64,000 nt of DNA from Bacteroidales bacterium (GTDB lineage: Bacteria; Bacteroidota; Bacteroidia; Bacteroidales; UBA932). The stretch lies in contig JAFRSW010000005.1 of NCBI GenBank assembly GCA_017427385.1, positions 25,733 through 89,732 of the forward strand, in the 5' to 3' direction. Below, one piece after another: positions 39,439-47,310 of the stretch. The position numbers and the translations under genes were made by a program. The notes beneath the pieces were generated by a model. That model had not been told where the DNA came from. It worked only from the letters and a program-made list of their open reading frames with translations, and did not search any database. Every line of letters starts with the position of its first letter. Position 1 is the stretch's first letter.

Positions 39439-40569
39439 ATGAAAAGGCTTGTCATTTTCTTAGTTACGATACTGACCGGGTTTGGGGTTTATGCCCAGAC
39501 GCCCGGATTCACTTTCGCACTGGACGAGGTGGAAAAACCGGAAAAGGGATTATATGGCCTTCGCACGGGTGATAATATTGCAAAGACTCTTCATTTGCCC
39601 GATGTATTTGACCCACATTTCCCTGAAATACTGGCAAACAGTTTCAAAGACGAGCCGAATCTCCATGATATAGGCGAAGATGTGCTTTTCCAGATGCTGG
39701 TGAAGGCCTGGTGCCAGCACCGCCCCGTTGTGCTCACTCCGGACGCAATCTGGATGGTGATTTCGCAGGGATTCAGCCATTACGTGAACAAGAATCCCGA
39801 AAAAGTGCGGAATAAACTGGTGTCGCACGAAGGGGAAATGCTTCTTAAGGTGAAAACTAACGACCTTTTGAGCAGCCAGGCAGATTGGGAAGGAACGATT
39901 GGCAAGTTCGTCTCTGAAATCGGGAAATATACAAACAATAAGATATCTGAAACCCTTGTGGCGGACTTTTCCACTACCGGGGTCAACGAACGCATCGCCT
40001 CGGAAATCACCCTTATGGACGTGGTGAAGCCGTATTTTAAGTACGAGGCATTTTATGTGGTTTGCGGCATCCCTTCCATCACCCTTACCGGCACTCCAAA
40101 GGATTGGAAAATGGTGCTCGCCAAAACGAAGGCGCTACGCCGTTTCGGGCTGGACTGGTGGGTGAACGACCTGGAACCTATCCTGGAAGAATTCATCAAT
40201 GCGTCCAAAGGGCGTCCCGACTATTGGTTCTGGAAAGATATAGTCTGCAAAACGCGTCCCCGGACGGTCCAGGGGCCTTCCTGCGCCAGGCACTCCCCTC
40301 CCGTCACCAGGGTGGATGGATGGTTCCTGAAGTTCTTCCCCTTCGATAATAACGGCCGCACTCCGGAAGAAGTCCCCATCACGAAGACTATGCTCTCCGA
40401 AACGGTTTGCGTACCTTTTACTTTTGCCCGAGTGGATGAGCGCATGGAGCCCATTGACTCCACCAGGATGGAGCTGGTGGCCGGCATTGTAGCCGTGAAG
40501 GAGGATACGGCCACATTTGCACTTACACCCCATATCGGGTGGCTGGTGCGGAAGCCCTACCAGAAATAA
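39439..40569 (+). CDS. DUF4419-domain secreted protein
   Basis: A 376-residue protein. The start at 39439 gives a signal peptide (MKRLVIFLVTILTGFGVYAQ) and follows the promoter. The body has the DUF4419 pattern: HRPVVLTPDAIWMVISQGFS, then HYVN, FSTTGVNERIASEITLMDVV, IPSITLTGTPKDWK, and the FWKDIVCK and VDGWFLKFFPFD segments. The function of the family is unknown. It ends head-on with the outer membrane protein gene with no spacer. Confidence 0.85.
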   Translation: MKRLVIFLVTILTGFGVYAQTPGFTFALDEVEKPEKGLYGLRTGDNIAKTLHLPDVFDPHFPEILANSFKDEPNLHDIGEDVLFQMLVKAWCQHRPVVLTPDAIWMVISQGFSHYVNKNPEKVRNKLVSHEGEMLLKVKTNDLLSSQADWEGTIGKFVSEIGKYTNNKISETLVADFSTTGVNERIASEITLMDVVKPYFKYEAFYVVCGIPSITLTGTPKDWKMVLAKTKALRRFGLDWWVNDLEPILEEFINASKGRPDYWFWKDIVCKTRPRTVQGPSCARHSPPVTRVDGWFLKFFPFDNNGRTPEEVPITKTMLSETVCVPFTFARVDERMEPIDSTRMELVAGIVAVKEDTATFALTPHIGWLVRKPYQK

Positions 40570-41154
40570 TCAGAACCTGTAACCCACGCCGATTCGGCCG
40601 CCGAAGTAGTTCATGCCGACTCCGGCCTCGACCATGCCAAATACCCTTTTGCCAAACTCGACACCGATAGGGTTGAGCTGGGCGTCGAAGGTGAGATCCA
40701 GAGAGTCTCCTCCGACCGCAAGCAGCACGCCGGCTTCAAGGGAACCGTAGAGCGTGAAAGTAGGACGGGAAAGATAGTTGCAGCGGCCTACCGCGTTCAC
40801 CGGCACGAAGTTAAGATACGACGATGAATGGACGGCACGGGTGTCCTTGTCCACGACGTTCCACACGCATCCAGCGTAGCCCGTACTCAGGCCGGCCGAC
40901 CAGCGGGAATTGAAGTTATAAAGGATATCGATGCCGACATAGGGAGGGATTTCGATGTCGAGAGTCTCGTTGTTATCCTCGTTGGCACTCACGGCTATGC
41001 CCACGGCGATGGCACCGAAGAGCGAAGCGATTGTGGGCACTGTGGGTAGGAGCCCTGCCGAGCCCCTGACGGTCCATTTCTGTTCCACGGGTTCCTGAGC
41101 GAACACCGGCACTGCCAGTGCAATCAGGAGGATTGCGGTTATCAGTTTTTTCAT
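40570..41154 (-). CDS. Small outer membrane beta-barrel protein
   Basis: A 194-residue secreted protein, start 41154, signal MKKLITAILLIALAVPVFAQ. Alternating strands with aromatic girdles (VGIDILYNFNSRWSAGLSTG, NYLSRPTFTLYGSLEAG, MVEAGVGMNYFGGRIGVGYR) end in a C-terminal Phe, the outer-membrane insertion signal. It is probably an 8-stranded OmpX/W-like barrel of unknown role. Promoter TATCTTTG at 41182-41175 is shared back-to-back with a decayed barrel gene. Confidence 0.75.
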   Translation of the reverse strand: MKKLITAILLIALAVPVFAQEPVEQKWTVRGSAGLLPTVPTIASLFGAIAVGIAVSANEDNNETLDIEIPPYVGIDILYNFNSRWSAGLSTGYAGCVWNVVDKDTRAVHSSSYLNFVPVNAVGRCNYLSRPTFTLYGSLEAGVLLAVGGDSLDLTFDAQLNPIGVEFGKRVFGMVEAGVGMNYFGGRIGVGYRF

Positions 41155-41205
41155 CTCTTTATAGATTTGTTCTCCAAAGATACAAATTTTGCATATCTTC
41201 GCGAA

Positions 41206-41471
41206 ATGAAACGGGTTATTATGCTGTTCGCAGCCCTGCTGCTGGCGGTTTCTGCCCTGGGGCAGAACAGGATCCATTTTGGCATAGATGCCACCGCGGA
41301 CTGCTTTGGGGCTCCGGGTATCTCGGAGGCGGATTTGAATTCGACTTTTTCGGCAGATATCTCGGCTGCATGAAATATCAGATCGGCCCGGCCTGCGACC
41401 ATTTGGACTTCCGCCTTTTCTACAAGCCCTACCAGGGAGACCTCGGTGTCGGGGTAGGGTATTACTTCTAG
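41206..41471 (+). pseudogene. Frameshifted remnant of a small outer membrane protein gene
   Basis: ATG 41206 opens a signal peptide (MKRVIMLFAALLLAVSALGQ) and a short mature part, but the frame stops at 41373. A second frame carries barrel-like residues (GYLGGGFEFDFFGRYLGC up to GVGVGYYF and stop 41471), ending in Phe as outer-membrane proteins do. Joining both frames gives only about 88 residues, too short for a barrel, so a deletion as well as a frameshift near 41310-41335 is likely. Confidence 0.6.
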
Positions 41472-41498
41472 GGGAGGGTATAAGTGATTATTAATCTG

Positions 41499-41506
41499 TA
41501 TATTTG
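41499..41506 (+). promoter_or_regulatory. -7 element of the BspA-like lipoprotein gene
   Basis: TATATTTG, 17 nt before the ATG at 41524. Confidence 0.5.
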
Positions 41507-41523
41507 CAACAAAACAGAAGATA

Positions 41524-43326
41524 ATGCTCGATTCCAGATCAGTTATTCTTACGTTCTTTGTGGCGCTTGTTTCGGCATGTGCGCCTATGGAAGAGCAGCC
41601 TACGGAAGAACGGGCGAAGGAAGAGATAGAACCGACAGCCATAACCCTGAATAATCATGAGTTAACATTAGCGAGAGGATCAAGCGAAACGCTGACTTAT
41701 TCTTTCTCTCCAGAAGAATCTGTTGAACTTCCCGTTTCGTGGCATAGTTCAGATACGAGCATCGTGAAGGTCGCGGATGGAATAGTGTATGGAATCAAAA
41801 AAGGGCAAGCAGATGTTATTGTTGAATCCGGAGAACTGTCAGACGACTGCGTGGTCACTGTTGTGGTCATCCCATCCGAAATCATATTGAACACTAATTC
41901 CCTGGCCCTGTATTTAGGAGGGACGGCGACGTTAGATGCCAGCGTTCTTCCTATCGATGTAGAAGATACTGTGGTATGGACATCCTCGAATAGCCAAGTC
42001 GTTTCGGTTGATGAATCCGGCGTTGTCAGGGCTTTGAGCGAAGGCAAAGCTATTATAACTGCGACTTGCGGAGAAATATCTTCATCCTGCAGTGTCACTG
42101 CCTCCTCCCCGTTATCAATGGAAGCGCTGGAAAATGGCATTATCACAATCAACAATCCATTAAGAAGGACCTATAGCTATAGCATCAATGGTGCACAGCA
42201 TACAAGCCGCGACAGTACATTGATCGAAATCAAGGTTGTTTCCGGAGATGTGGTTGCTTTATTTGGCAGCGCAAACTCAACCGCTGCTACCGCTGGCAAA
42301 TACACAAATATTCAGTGTTCGTCGCCATGCTACATTTTTGGCAATGTCATGAGCCTGTATCATCCCGACAACCTAACAGGTGCCGAAGAAATCTACGAGC
42401 CCTATGCTTTTTATGGGTTATTCAAAAACAACTCAAATATATATAACCATCCTGAAAAGGATTTGGTGCTATCGGCAAAAGTGATGAAATCCTTTTGTTA
42501 TGCATGGATGTTTTATGGTTGCACTGGTTTGACGTCAGCTCCGGAATTACCCGCAACCGGTCTGGCAGACCACTGTTATTTAGAGATGTTTGAGCGATGC
42601 ACCGCCCTTGAAGAAGCCCCAGAATTGCCCGCGGTAGATTTAGCAGAAAGCTGTTATTCATACATGTTCTCATATTGCAGTGCACTGAAATCACCCCCGG
42701 TACTTCATGCTGTGAATCTTGAGAAGAACTGTTGCTCTCATATGTTCCAGTGGTGCACCAGTTTGTCGTCAGCTCCAGCTCTTACGGCAACAAAGATGAT
42801 GCAGGCCAGCTATCAAAGCATGTTCTATGCTTGTACTTCATTAACATCAGCCCCGGAACTTCCGGCAACGGAGTTGGCTCAAAGTTGTTATAATTCAATG
42901 TTCTACGCGTGTACAAGCTTGACAGACGCTCCTGCTTTGCCAGCCACCAATCTCGCCCCTGGTTGCTATGCCGAGATGTTTGCAGAATGCACCGGGCTAA
43001 CAACAGCTCCCGCCCTCCCCGCTACCACGTTAGCGAAATCCTGCTATGCGACCATGTTTAGATACTGTATCAATTTGAGCACAGCTCCTGTTCTCCCTGC
43101 TAAAGAACTGAAACCAAACTGTTATTATAATATGTTTAGTTCCTGCGAACGATTGAATTATATCAAGGCGCTGTTCACGAGTGAACCAAGCTTTGACACC
43201 ACCGGTTACTGGGTTGAAGGAGTATCATCCTCCGGCACATTTGTAATGAACAAAACGGCCTCGTGGGATGTTCGTGGTGTTCACGGAATTCCTGTCGGTT
43301 GGGATGTCAATACGGCAACTGAATAA
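41524..43326 (+). CDS. Surface lipoprotein with two BIG2 domains and BspA/DUF285-type repeats
   Basis: A 600-residue lipoprotein (lipobox LVSAC, Cys19). Two bacterial immunoglobulin-like BIG2 domains follow (residues about 39-117, VSWHSSDTSIVKVADG, and about 118-195, VVWTSSNSQVVSVDESG). A linker with YSYSINGAQHT comes next, then eight ungapped 26-residue repeats (residues 336-543) of the form LTSAPELPATxLAxSCYxxM + FxxCTS, which belong to the BspA-like/DUF285 leucine-rich class, and a short cap. Such proteins are surface adhesins in gut and oral Bacteroidota. The gene is AT-rich compared with its neighbours. Confidence 0.83.
   Translation: MLDSRSVILTFFVALVSACAPMEEQPTEERAKEEIEPTAITLNNHELTLARGSSETLTYSFSPEESVELPVSWHSSDTSIVKVADGIVYGIKKGQADVIVESGELSDDCVVTVVVIPSEIILNTNSLALYLGGTATLDASVLPIDVEDTVVWTSSNSQVVSVDESGVVRALSEGKAIITATCGEISSSCSVTASSPLSMEALENGIITINNPLRRTYSYSINGAQHTSRDSTLIEIKVVSGDVVALFGSANSTAATAGKYTNIQCSSPCYIFGNVMSLYHPDNLTGAEEIYEPYAFYGLFKNNSNIYNHPEKDLVLSAKVMKSFCYAWMFYGCTGLTSAPELPATGLADHCYLEMFERCTALEEAPELPAVDLAESCYSYMFSYCSALKSPPVLHAVNLEKNCCSHMFQWCTSLSSAPALTATKMMQASYQSMFYACTSLTSAPELPATELAQSCYNSMFYACTSLTDAPALPATNLAPGCYAEMFAECTGLTTAPALPATTLAKSCYATMFRYCINLSTAPVLPAKELKPNCYYNMFSSCERLNYIKALFTSEPSFDTTGYWVEGVSSSGTFVMNKTASWDVRGVHGIPVGWDVNTATE
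42529..43152 (+). repeat. Eight tandem 78-bp coding repeats (26 residues each)
   Basis: The repeats encode the BspA-like units of the lipoprotein, exactly 78 bp each with no insertion or deletion. The DNA has diverged between units while MF, CY and Pro positions are kept, so they are old repeats under selection. Confidence 0.9.
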
Positions 43327-43380
43327 ATTTGTGCATAGGCTTCTAGAGGGATGTCCCCAGCGACTTGCTGATACGCATTA

Positions 43381-43496
43381 TTTGGGGAAGGTGGAATTTC
43401 AGGGCCCACACCTTCACCATTAAAAGTGCTTTCCAAGGGCTTGAGAGGCCATTTCGGCGGGGAAGGTGTCAGGGGTAAAATTCCACCTTCCCCAAA
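43381..43496. repeat. Large inverted repeat of family B with nested inner pair
   Basis: TTTGGGGAAGGTGGAATTT (43381-43399) and its exact reverse complement (43478-43496), 19 bp, enclose 78 nt that contain a second pair ACACCTTC/GAAGGTGT (43408-43415, 43462-43469). The core equals cluster B at 12.9 kb. The gap 43327-43744 otherwise holds only the tRNA and its terminator. Confidence 0.8.
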
Positions 43497-43520
43497 CAAG
43501 GCAGTCGAAGACTGGGCATG

Positions 43521-43552
43521 AAAAAAGGCGTCGCGGGAAAGCGATGCCTTTT
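43521..43552 (-). terminator. Terminator of tRNA-Leu(CAA)
   Basis: On the minus strand AAGGCATCGC-TTTCCC-GCGACGCCTT is followed by TTTT. The 10-bp stem has one mismatch, and the structure starts 4 nt past the tRNA. Confidence 0.75.
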
Positions 43553-43556
43553 CTTG

Positions 43557-43641
43557 TGCCCAGAGCGGGAATCGAACCCGCACGTCTTTAAGGGACACTG
43601 GATTTTGAGTCCAGCGCGTCTACCAATTCCGCCATCCGGGC
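43557..43641 (-). tRNA. tRNA-Leu(CAA)
   Basis: An 85-nt class II tRNA on the minus strand. It has the acceptor stem GCCCGGA/TCTGGGC with discriminator A, a D-arm with GGCGGAATTGGTAGA, the anticodon loop CTCAAAA (anticodon CAA) on a CTGGA/TCCAG stem, a long variable arm and a GTTCGATTCC T-arm. CCA is not encoded. Confidence 0.93.
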
Positions 43642-43744
43642 AGGATGGAGTCGGCACGGAGGCCGGGGGCGGAGCCGGCACTGAGGCCGGGGCTCGCGTT
43701 TGGAGTGGCAAAGGTAAGAAAAAAATTCGTAACTTGCAGAGGAT

Positions 43745-44851
43745 ATGAAAGAACTGGCTGCTGAACTCAGGAAATACAAGCAGGTCTATGTGGTCTGCGA
43801 CCGGAATGTAGAGGACTTTGCCCGGAAAATCGCCGCCCTTCAGGCAGGCGCCCGTACCGCGCAACGGGGCACGGACGGCCCCCTTTCCCAGATCGACAAC
43901 CTTCTGGCCATCACGGCCGATGAGGCCCACAAGACCATCGATACGGTGATGGATATCTGCCGCTGGCTTTGCGACTGCGGGGCTAACCGGGATGCGCTGG
44001 TGCTGGCGGTGGGCGGCGGGGTCACCACCGACATGGCCGGGTTCGCGGCATCCATCTACAAGCGCGGTATCCGCTACGCCAACATCCCCACCACCCTCCT
44101 TTCCATGGTGGATGCTGGCATAGGCGGGAAGACGGGGGTGAACCTGGATGGATACAAGAACCTCCTTGGAGTCATCCGCCAGCCGGAGTTCACGGCCATC
44201 TTCCCGGAAGTGCTGGAAACTCTGCCGGAGCGCGAACTCCGCAGCGGCCTGGCCGAGATGCTGAAGACTTTCATCATCAAGAACCCGCGCAACGCTTACG
44301 AAACAGCGGTACGCCTGTTCTCGGCAGGTTCCTTCGCTTCGCTCGGAATGACAGAAAAAGAGAAGTTGGCCGAGCTTATCCAGCTGGCAGCCGGAATAAA
44401 GCAAGATATCGTTGAAAAAGACGAGTTCGAGAGCGGACTCCGGCGCAAACTCAACCTTGGTCACACATGGGCACACGCCATCGAATGGTGGCAGAAAGGT
44501 TCCTTCGCTGGCGCTCGGAATGACAGAAGATTCGCTCGGAATGACAGAAGATTCGCTCGGAATGACACTCCGTTCACCCACGGTGAGGCGGTTGCAATAG
44601 GAATGGTGCAGGCGGCGAAGTACGCGGAGCGCCACGGCCTCGCAGAGGAGCCGGGCCTGGCAGATCGCATCGCAAAAGACCTCAAGGCCTGCGGCCTGCC
44701 GACCGCACTCCCCTGCCCGGCAGAAGAACTCCTCCCGGCCATCCTCAAGGATAAAAAAACATACGGCAGCAAGATAAAACTCGTGCTGCCGCTCAGGATT
44801 GGGAAAGTCGCAGTAAAGACCGTTCCGTCAGAAAGTATAGCCGAAGCCTAG
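43745..44851 (+). CDS. aroB: 3-dehydroquinate synthase with two repeat-derived insertions
   Basis: A 368-residue NAD- and metal-dependent enzyme that makes dehydroquinate from DAHP. The signatures are LAVGGGVTTDMAGFAASIYKRG, NIPTTLLSMVDAGIGGKTGVN, the LNLGHTWAHAIE metal-ligand histidine and the THGEAVAIGM histidine. Two segments are translated dispersed repeat: residues about 195-203 (GSFASLGMT) and about 252-275 (GSFAGARND then RRFARND twice). The second lies directly between the two histidine motifs. All motifs remain in one frame, so the gene looks functional. Its end overlaps the convergent beta-barrel gene by 24 bp. Confidence 0.93.
   Translation: MKELAAELRKYKQVYVVCDRNVEDFARKIAALQAGARTAQRGTDGPLSQIDNLLAITADEAHKTIDTVMDICRWLCDCGANRDALVLAVGGGVTTDMAGFAASIYKRGIRYANIPTTLLSMVDAGIGGKTGVNLDGYKNLLGVIRQPEFTAIFPEVLETLPERELRSGLAEMLKTFIIKNPRNAYETAVRLFSAGSFASLGMTEKEKLAELIQLAAGIKQDIVEKDEFESGLRRKLNLGHTWAHAIEWWQKGSFAGARNDRRFARNDRRFARNDTPFTHGEAVAIGMVQAAKYAERHGLAEEPGLADRIAKDLKACGLPTALPCPAEELLPAILKDKKTYGSKIKLVLPLRIGKVAVKTVPSESIAEA
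44327..44353 (+). repeat. Dispersed repeat unit, in frame inside aroB (copy 1)
   Basis: The 27-nt unit (GGTTCCTTCGCTTCGCTCGG then AATGACA), read as GSFASLGMT. Confidence 0.85.
44498..44567 (+). repeat. Dispersed repeat, triple copy, in frame inside aroB (copy 2)
   Basis: One unit followed by two tandem 21-nt partial units (AGATTCGCTCGGAATGACAG), which add RRFARND twice. The 21-nt step keeps the reading frame. Confidence 0.85.
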
Positions 44852-45418
44852 CTTCATAATGGCCCAGGCTGTGCCGTATCCGATCTCGCAGTGCATGTTC
44901 CACTTGTTGATCGTGTAGCACAGGCCGAAAGGAGAGAACTGGTAGCTGAAACCGAAGTTGCTGTTCGTAATCGTATCCCCCTCGAAAGTCTCGGAGAAGC
45001 GCCGGTAGCGCAGGCCTCCTGCCATGATGGAATACAGCATTATATCGTTGCTCCTCAGGTAATAGAACCTCACTTCCGGCAGGATGTGGATGATGTGTTC
45101 CTTCTCCGTAAGGAGGCTGGGACCGCCGTTCAGGTTGTTCCAGGCATAGTTCCAGAAAGCACCGAGGAAGAAGCCCACGGGGGCCTCGTTCATGATGCAT
45201 CCGGCTTCCATGGAGAATGTGGGAAGGATGGTCGGCTTCGACTCATAGTGGCTGCCGTTCACCTCGGACTGACGCTGCACGTCAACGATTTCCGAACTGC
45301 CACCCATGCCGGCACGGTCGTACGCGCCGACAGAGGCTCCAATGCTGTACTGCCATGTCTGTGCAGCCACGGTGACGCCAGCGAAGGCCAGGGCGATAAT
45401 CAAGAACATCTTTTTCAT
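44828..45418 (-). CDS. Outer membrane beta-barrel protein
   Basis: A 196-residue secreted protein with signal MKKMFLIIALAFAGVTVAAQ. The mature part alternates strands (FFLGAFWNYAWNNLNGG, IHILPEVRFYYLRSND, IMLYSIMAGGLRYRRF, FGFSYQFSPFGLCYTINKW) and ends FGYTF, an outer-membrane barrel signature. The role is unknown. ATG 45418 overlaps the stop of the preceding lipoprotein gene by one base (TGATG), so the two form a coupled pair. Its 3' end overlaps aroB by 24 bp, convergently. Confidence 0.76.
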   Translation of the reverse strand: MKKMFLIIALAFAGVTVAAQTWQYSIGASVGAYDRAGMGGSSEIVDVQRQSEVNGSHYESKPTILPTFSMEAGCIMNEAPVGFFLGAFWNYAWNNLNGGPSLLTEKEHIIHILPEVRFYYLRSNDIMLYSIMAGGLRYRRFSETFEGDTITNSNFGFSYQFSPFGLCYTINKWNMHCEIGYGTAWAIMKLGFGYTF

Positions 45419-45924
45419 CACTCACCCTCCTTTATTCTATACAGACGCATGAAACCATGACGGACGGCATACTTGTCGCCTTTCGTATTCTGTCCGTCCA
45501 GCTCGAACTGGGCCTCAACGGTCTTGCTCCCAACACCTATCTTCAGGAAGGTCACCCATCCGGTCAGGGGGACATCCTCCCCGGAAATAGTGGTCAGCGT
45601 CGCCTTGTAGGTGCCGCTGCCGATGCTGTACTGCTGGCCGGTGGCGAACGGAGTGGTATCCGTAAGGCTGAACGATAACCCAAAGTTGGTCTTGTCCAGC
45701 AGATGCATCATCTCCACATGGGTTCCGAAAGAATTCGCCCCATCTTCGAAAGAGCAGTTGGCGTAAACTTTCCCGGGAGTGCCGGACATCACGCATTTCT
45801 GCCCGTTGATATTGGCACGAACACCATCACCGCCCTCGAACGGATCCATATTCGCGATGCAGGATGAGACTGCGAACAGGGCGATGGCGGATGCCAGATA
45901 TTTGATTATCCTTTTCATATTCAT
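45418..45924 (-). CDS. Lipoprotein, unknown function
   Basis: A 168-residue protein with lipobox AVSSC (Cys22). The mature part is beta-rich (VRANINGQKCVMSG, YSIGSGTYKATLTTISG, WVTFLKIG, FELDGQ), the pattern of small immunoglobulin-like or DUF6252-type lipoproteins, but a family call is not secure. It is translationally coupled to the downstream beta-barrel gene and follows a metallophosphoesterase gene 12 nt upstream, so the three probably form one envelope operon with radA upstream. Confidence 0.68.
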   Translation of the reverse strand: MNMKRIIKYLASAIALFAVSSCIANMDPFEGGDGVRANINGQKCVMSGTPGKVYANCSFEDGANSFGTHVEMMHLLDKTNFGLSFSLTDTTPFATGQQYSIGSGTYKATLTTISGEDVPLTGWVTFLKIGVGSKTVEAQFELDGQNTKGDKYAVRHGFMRLYRIKEGE

Positions 45925-45936
45925 TAAATCCCTAAA

Positions 45937-47310
45937 TCAGAGAACCTTGCATTCGACCGAGCAGACATTGCTCTCGGCATCCCAGGAATCGCGGGCGACC
46001 AGGGAGACGGTGTAGTCGCCGGGGGCGAGCTTGAGCTCCTGCCGCCAGGTCTTCTTCATCTGGGAAGTCTGCGGCACGCGGTAGAAATCTGTCAGTATCT
46101 TCTTGGTGCAGACGGTGCTGTCGCCGGCCGCGACCGTCAGGTAGTAGGTGTGCACGAACTCATCGTCGGTGCCGGCAGGCCAGGTGGCGATGGCTCCGCC
46201 GGATACAACCTTCACCTTCAGGCCCTTGATCGAGGGGGCCTTGTTGGCGGCGGCCAGACGCTTGTGGTCGTACTTCCGGAGATGCCCACCGTCCTCCGCC
46301 GGGTGCCTGAACACCCAGGGCGTGCCGATGGTGGTCTGGTTGTAAAAGTCCATCCGCACGGCGCGCATGTTGCCCTTGTTGTCGAACTGCAGCAGCAGGC
46401 CCTGGGAGAAGTCGTCCTTATCCTTCATCACGGTGAGGCCGGCCATCTCCTCATAGCCGCCGTTGTCGATGGCCATGTAGCGGGTGGACGCCGTGCCCAT
46501 CACGGTGAAGGCGCCCTGCCAGACGCTGCGCGGATCGTTCAAAGGAAAATGCAGATGCCCGCCGAACACCACCGCCTGGGGATATTTGGAAAGCGTTTCC
46601 GTCAGCACCTTGGTGCTCCAGTAGCCGTTTCCCTTGGGGTAGACGTCGTCCAGAAAACTTCCGTAAATAGTGCCGTAGATCATGGCGTGGGTGATGACAA
46701 TCACGTATTTGTCCGGATCCTTCTCGGTGATGGCCTTGAGGTTCTCGTCCAGCCACTTGATGCTCTCTTCGGGATAGATGACCGGATTGCGGCCGTCCGG
46801 GGTGACGGCCAGGATGTGGCAGCCGCCTATAACATAATGCCTGCACTCGAACTCCTCGGCCATGCGCTGATCACCGACTTCCGCCGTGTAGAAATCGGGC
46901 CCCAGGCGCTGGGGGAACTGCTTGGCTTCCTTATAGGTTTCGGTGGTCCATTCCTTCCAGATGTCGTGGTTGCCGACTGTGTAGGCCAGAGGCACTTCGC
47001 GTGGGCTGAAAACGCTTTCGTATAAACGTTTCCAATCGTTTATCTCGGGATACTTTTTGGCGTTCCAGGCGGGGCTGTCCACCAGGTCGCCCACCACAAC
47101 CACGCCGTCCAGGCCGCCGAAACGGGCGGCATAATCGCGCTCCTGGATCAGGGCGCTGCGGAACTTGTAGCCGGGTACACCATTGTATCCGTTCACATGT
47201 GTGTCGCTGATGACGGCCAGGTTGACCACGACTTTCTTTTCGTTGAAGTCCTTCGCTGTCAGGGCACTCCCGGCCAGCAGGACCGCTAAAAAAATGCAGA
47301 GTCTACGCAT
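45937..47310 (-). CDS. Secreted calcineurin-like metallophosphoesterase
   Basis: A 457-residue periplasmic or surface phosphoesterase with signal peptide MRRLCIFLAVLLAGSALTAK. Metal motifs: VISDTHVNG (DxH), VVVGDLVDSP, YTVGNHDIW, VITHAMIYG and FGGHLHFPL. The residues after about 350 form a C-terminal beta-domain with fibronectin-like strands (VVSGGAIATWPAGTDDEFVH). The substrate is unknown. It starts inside the last 8 bp of radA and is the second gene of a radA-phosphoesterase-lipoprotein-barrel run. Confidence 0.83.
   Translation of the reverse strand: MRRLCIFLAVLLAGSALTAKDFNEKKVVVNLAVISDTHVNGYNGVPGYKFRSALIQERDYAARFGGLDGVVVVGDLVDSPAWNAKKYPEINDWKRLYESVFSPREVPLAYTVGNHDIWKEWTTETYKEAKQFPQRLGPDFYTAEVGDQRMAEEFECRHYVIGGCHILAVTPDGRNPVIYPEESIKWLDENLKAITEKDPDKYVIVITHAMIYGTIYGSFLDDVYPKGNGYWSTKVLTETLSKYPQAVVFGGHLHFPLNDPRSVWQGAFTVMGTASTRYMAIDNGGYEEMAGLTVMKDKDDFSQGLLLQFDNKGNMRAVRMDFYNQTTIGTPWVFRHPAEDGGHLRKYDHKRLAAANKAPSIKGLKVKVVSGGAIATWPAGTDDEFVHTYYLTVAAGDSTVCTKKILTDFYRVPQTSQMKKTWRQELKLAPGDYTVSLVARDSWDAESNVCSVECKVL

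Noticed and set aside
42529-43152. 78-bp tandem repeats as a CRISPR or satellite
   Set aside because: They are coding, in frame and divergent at DNA level, so they are protein repeats.
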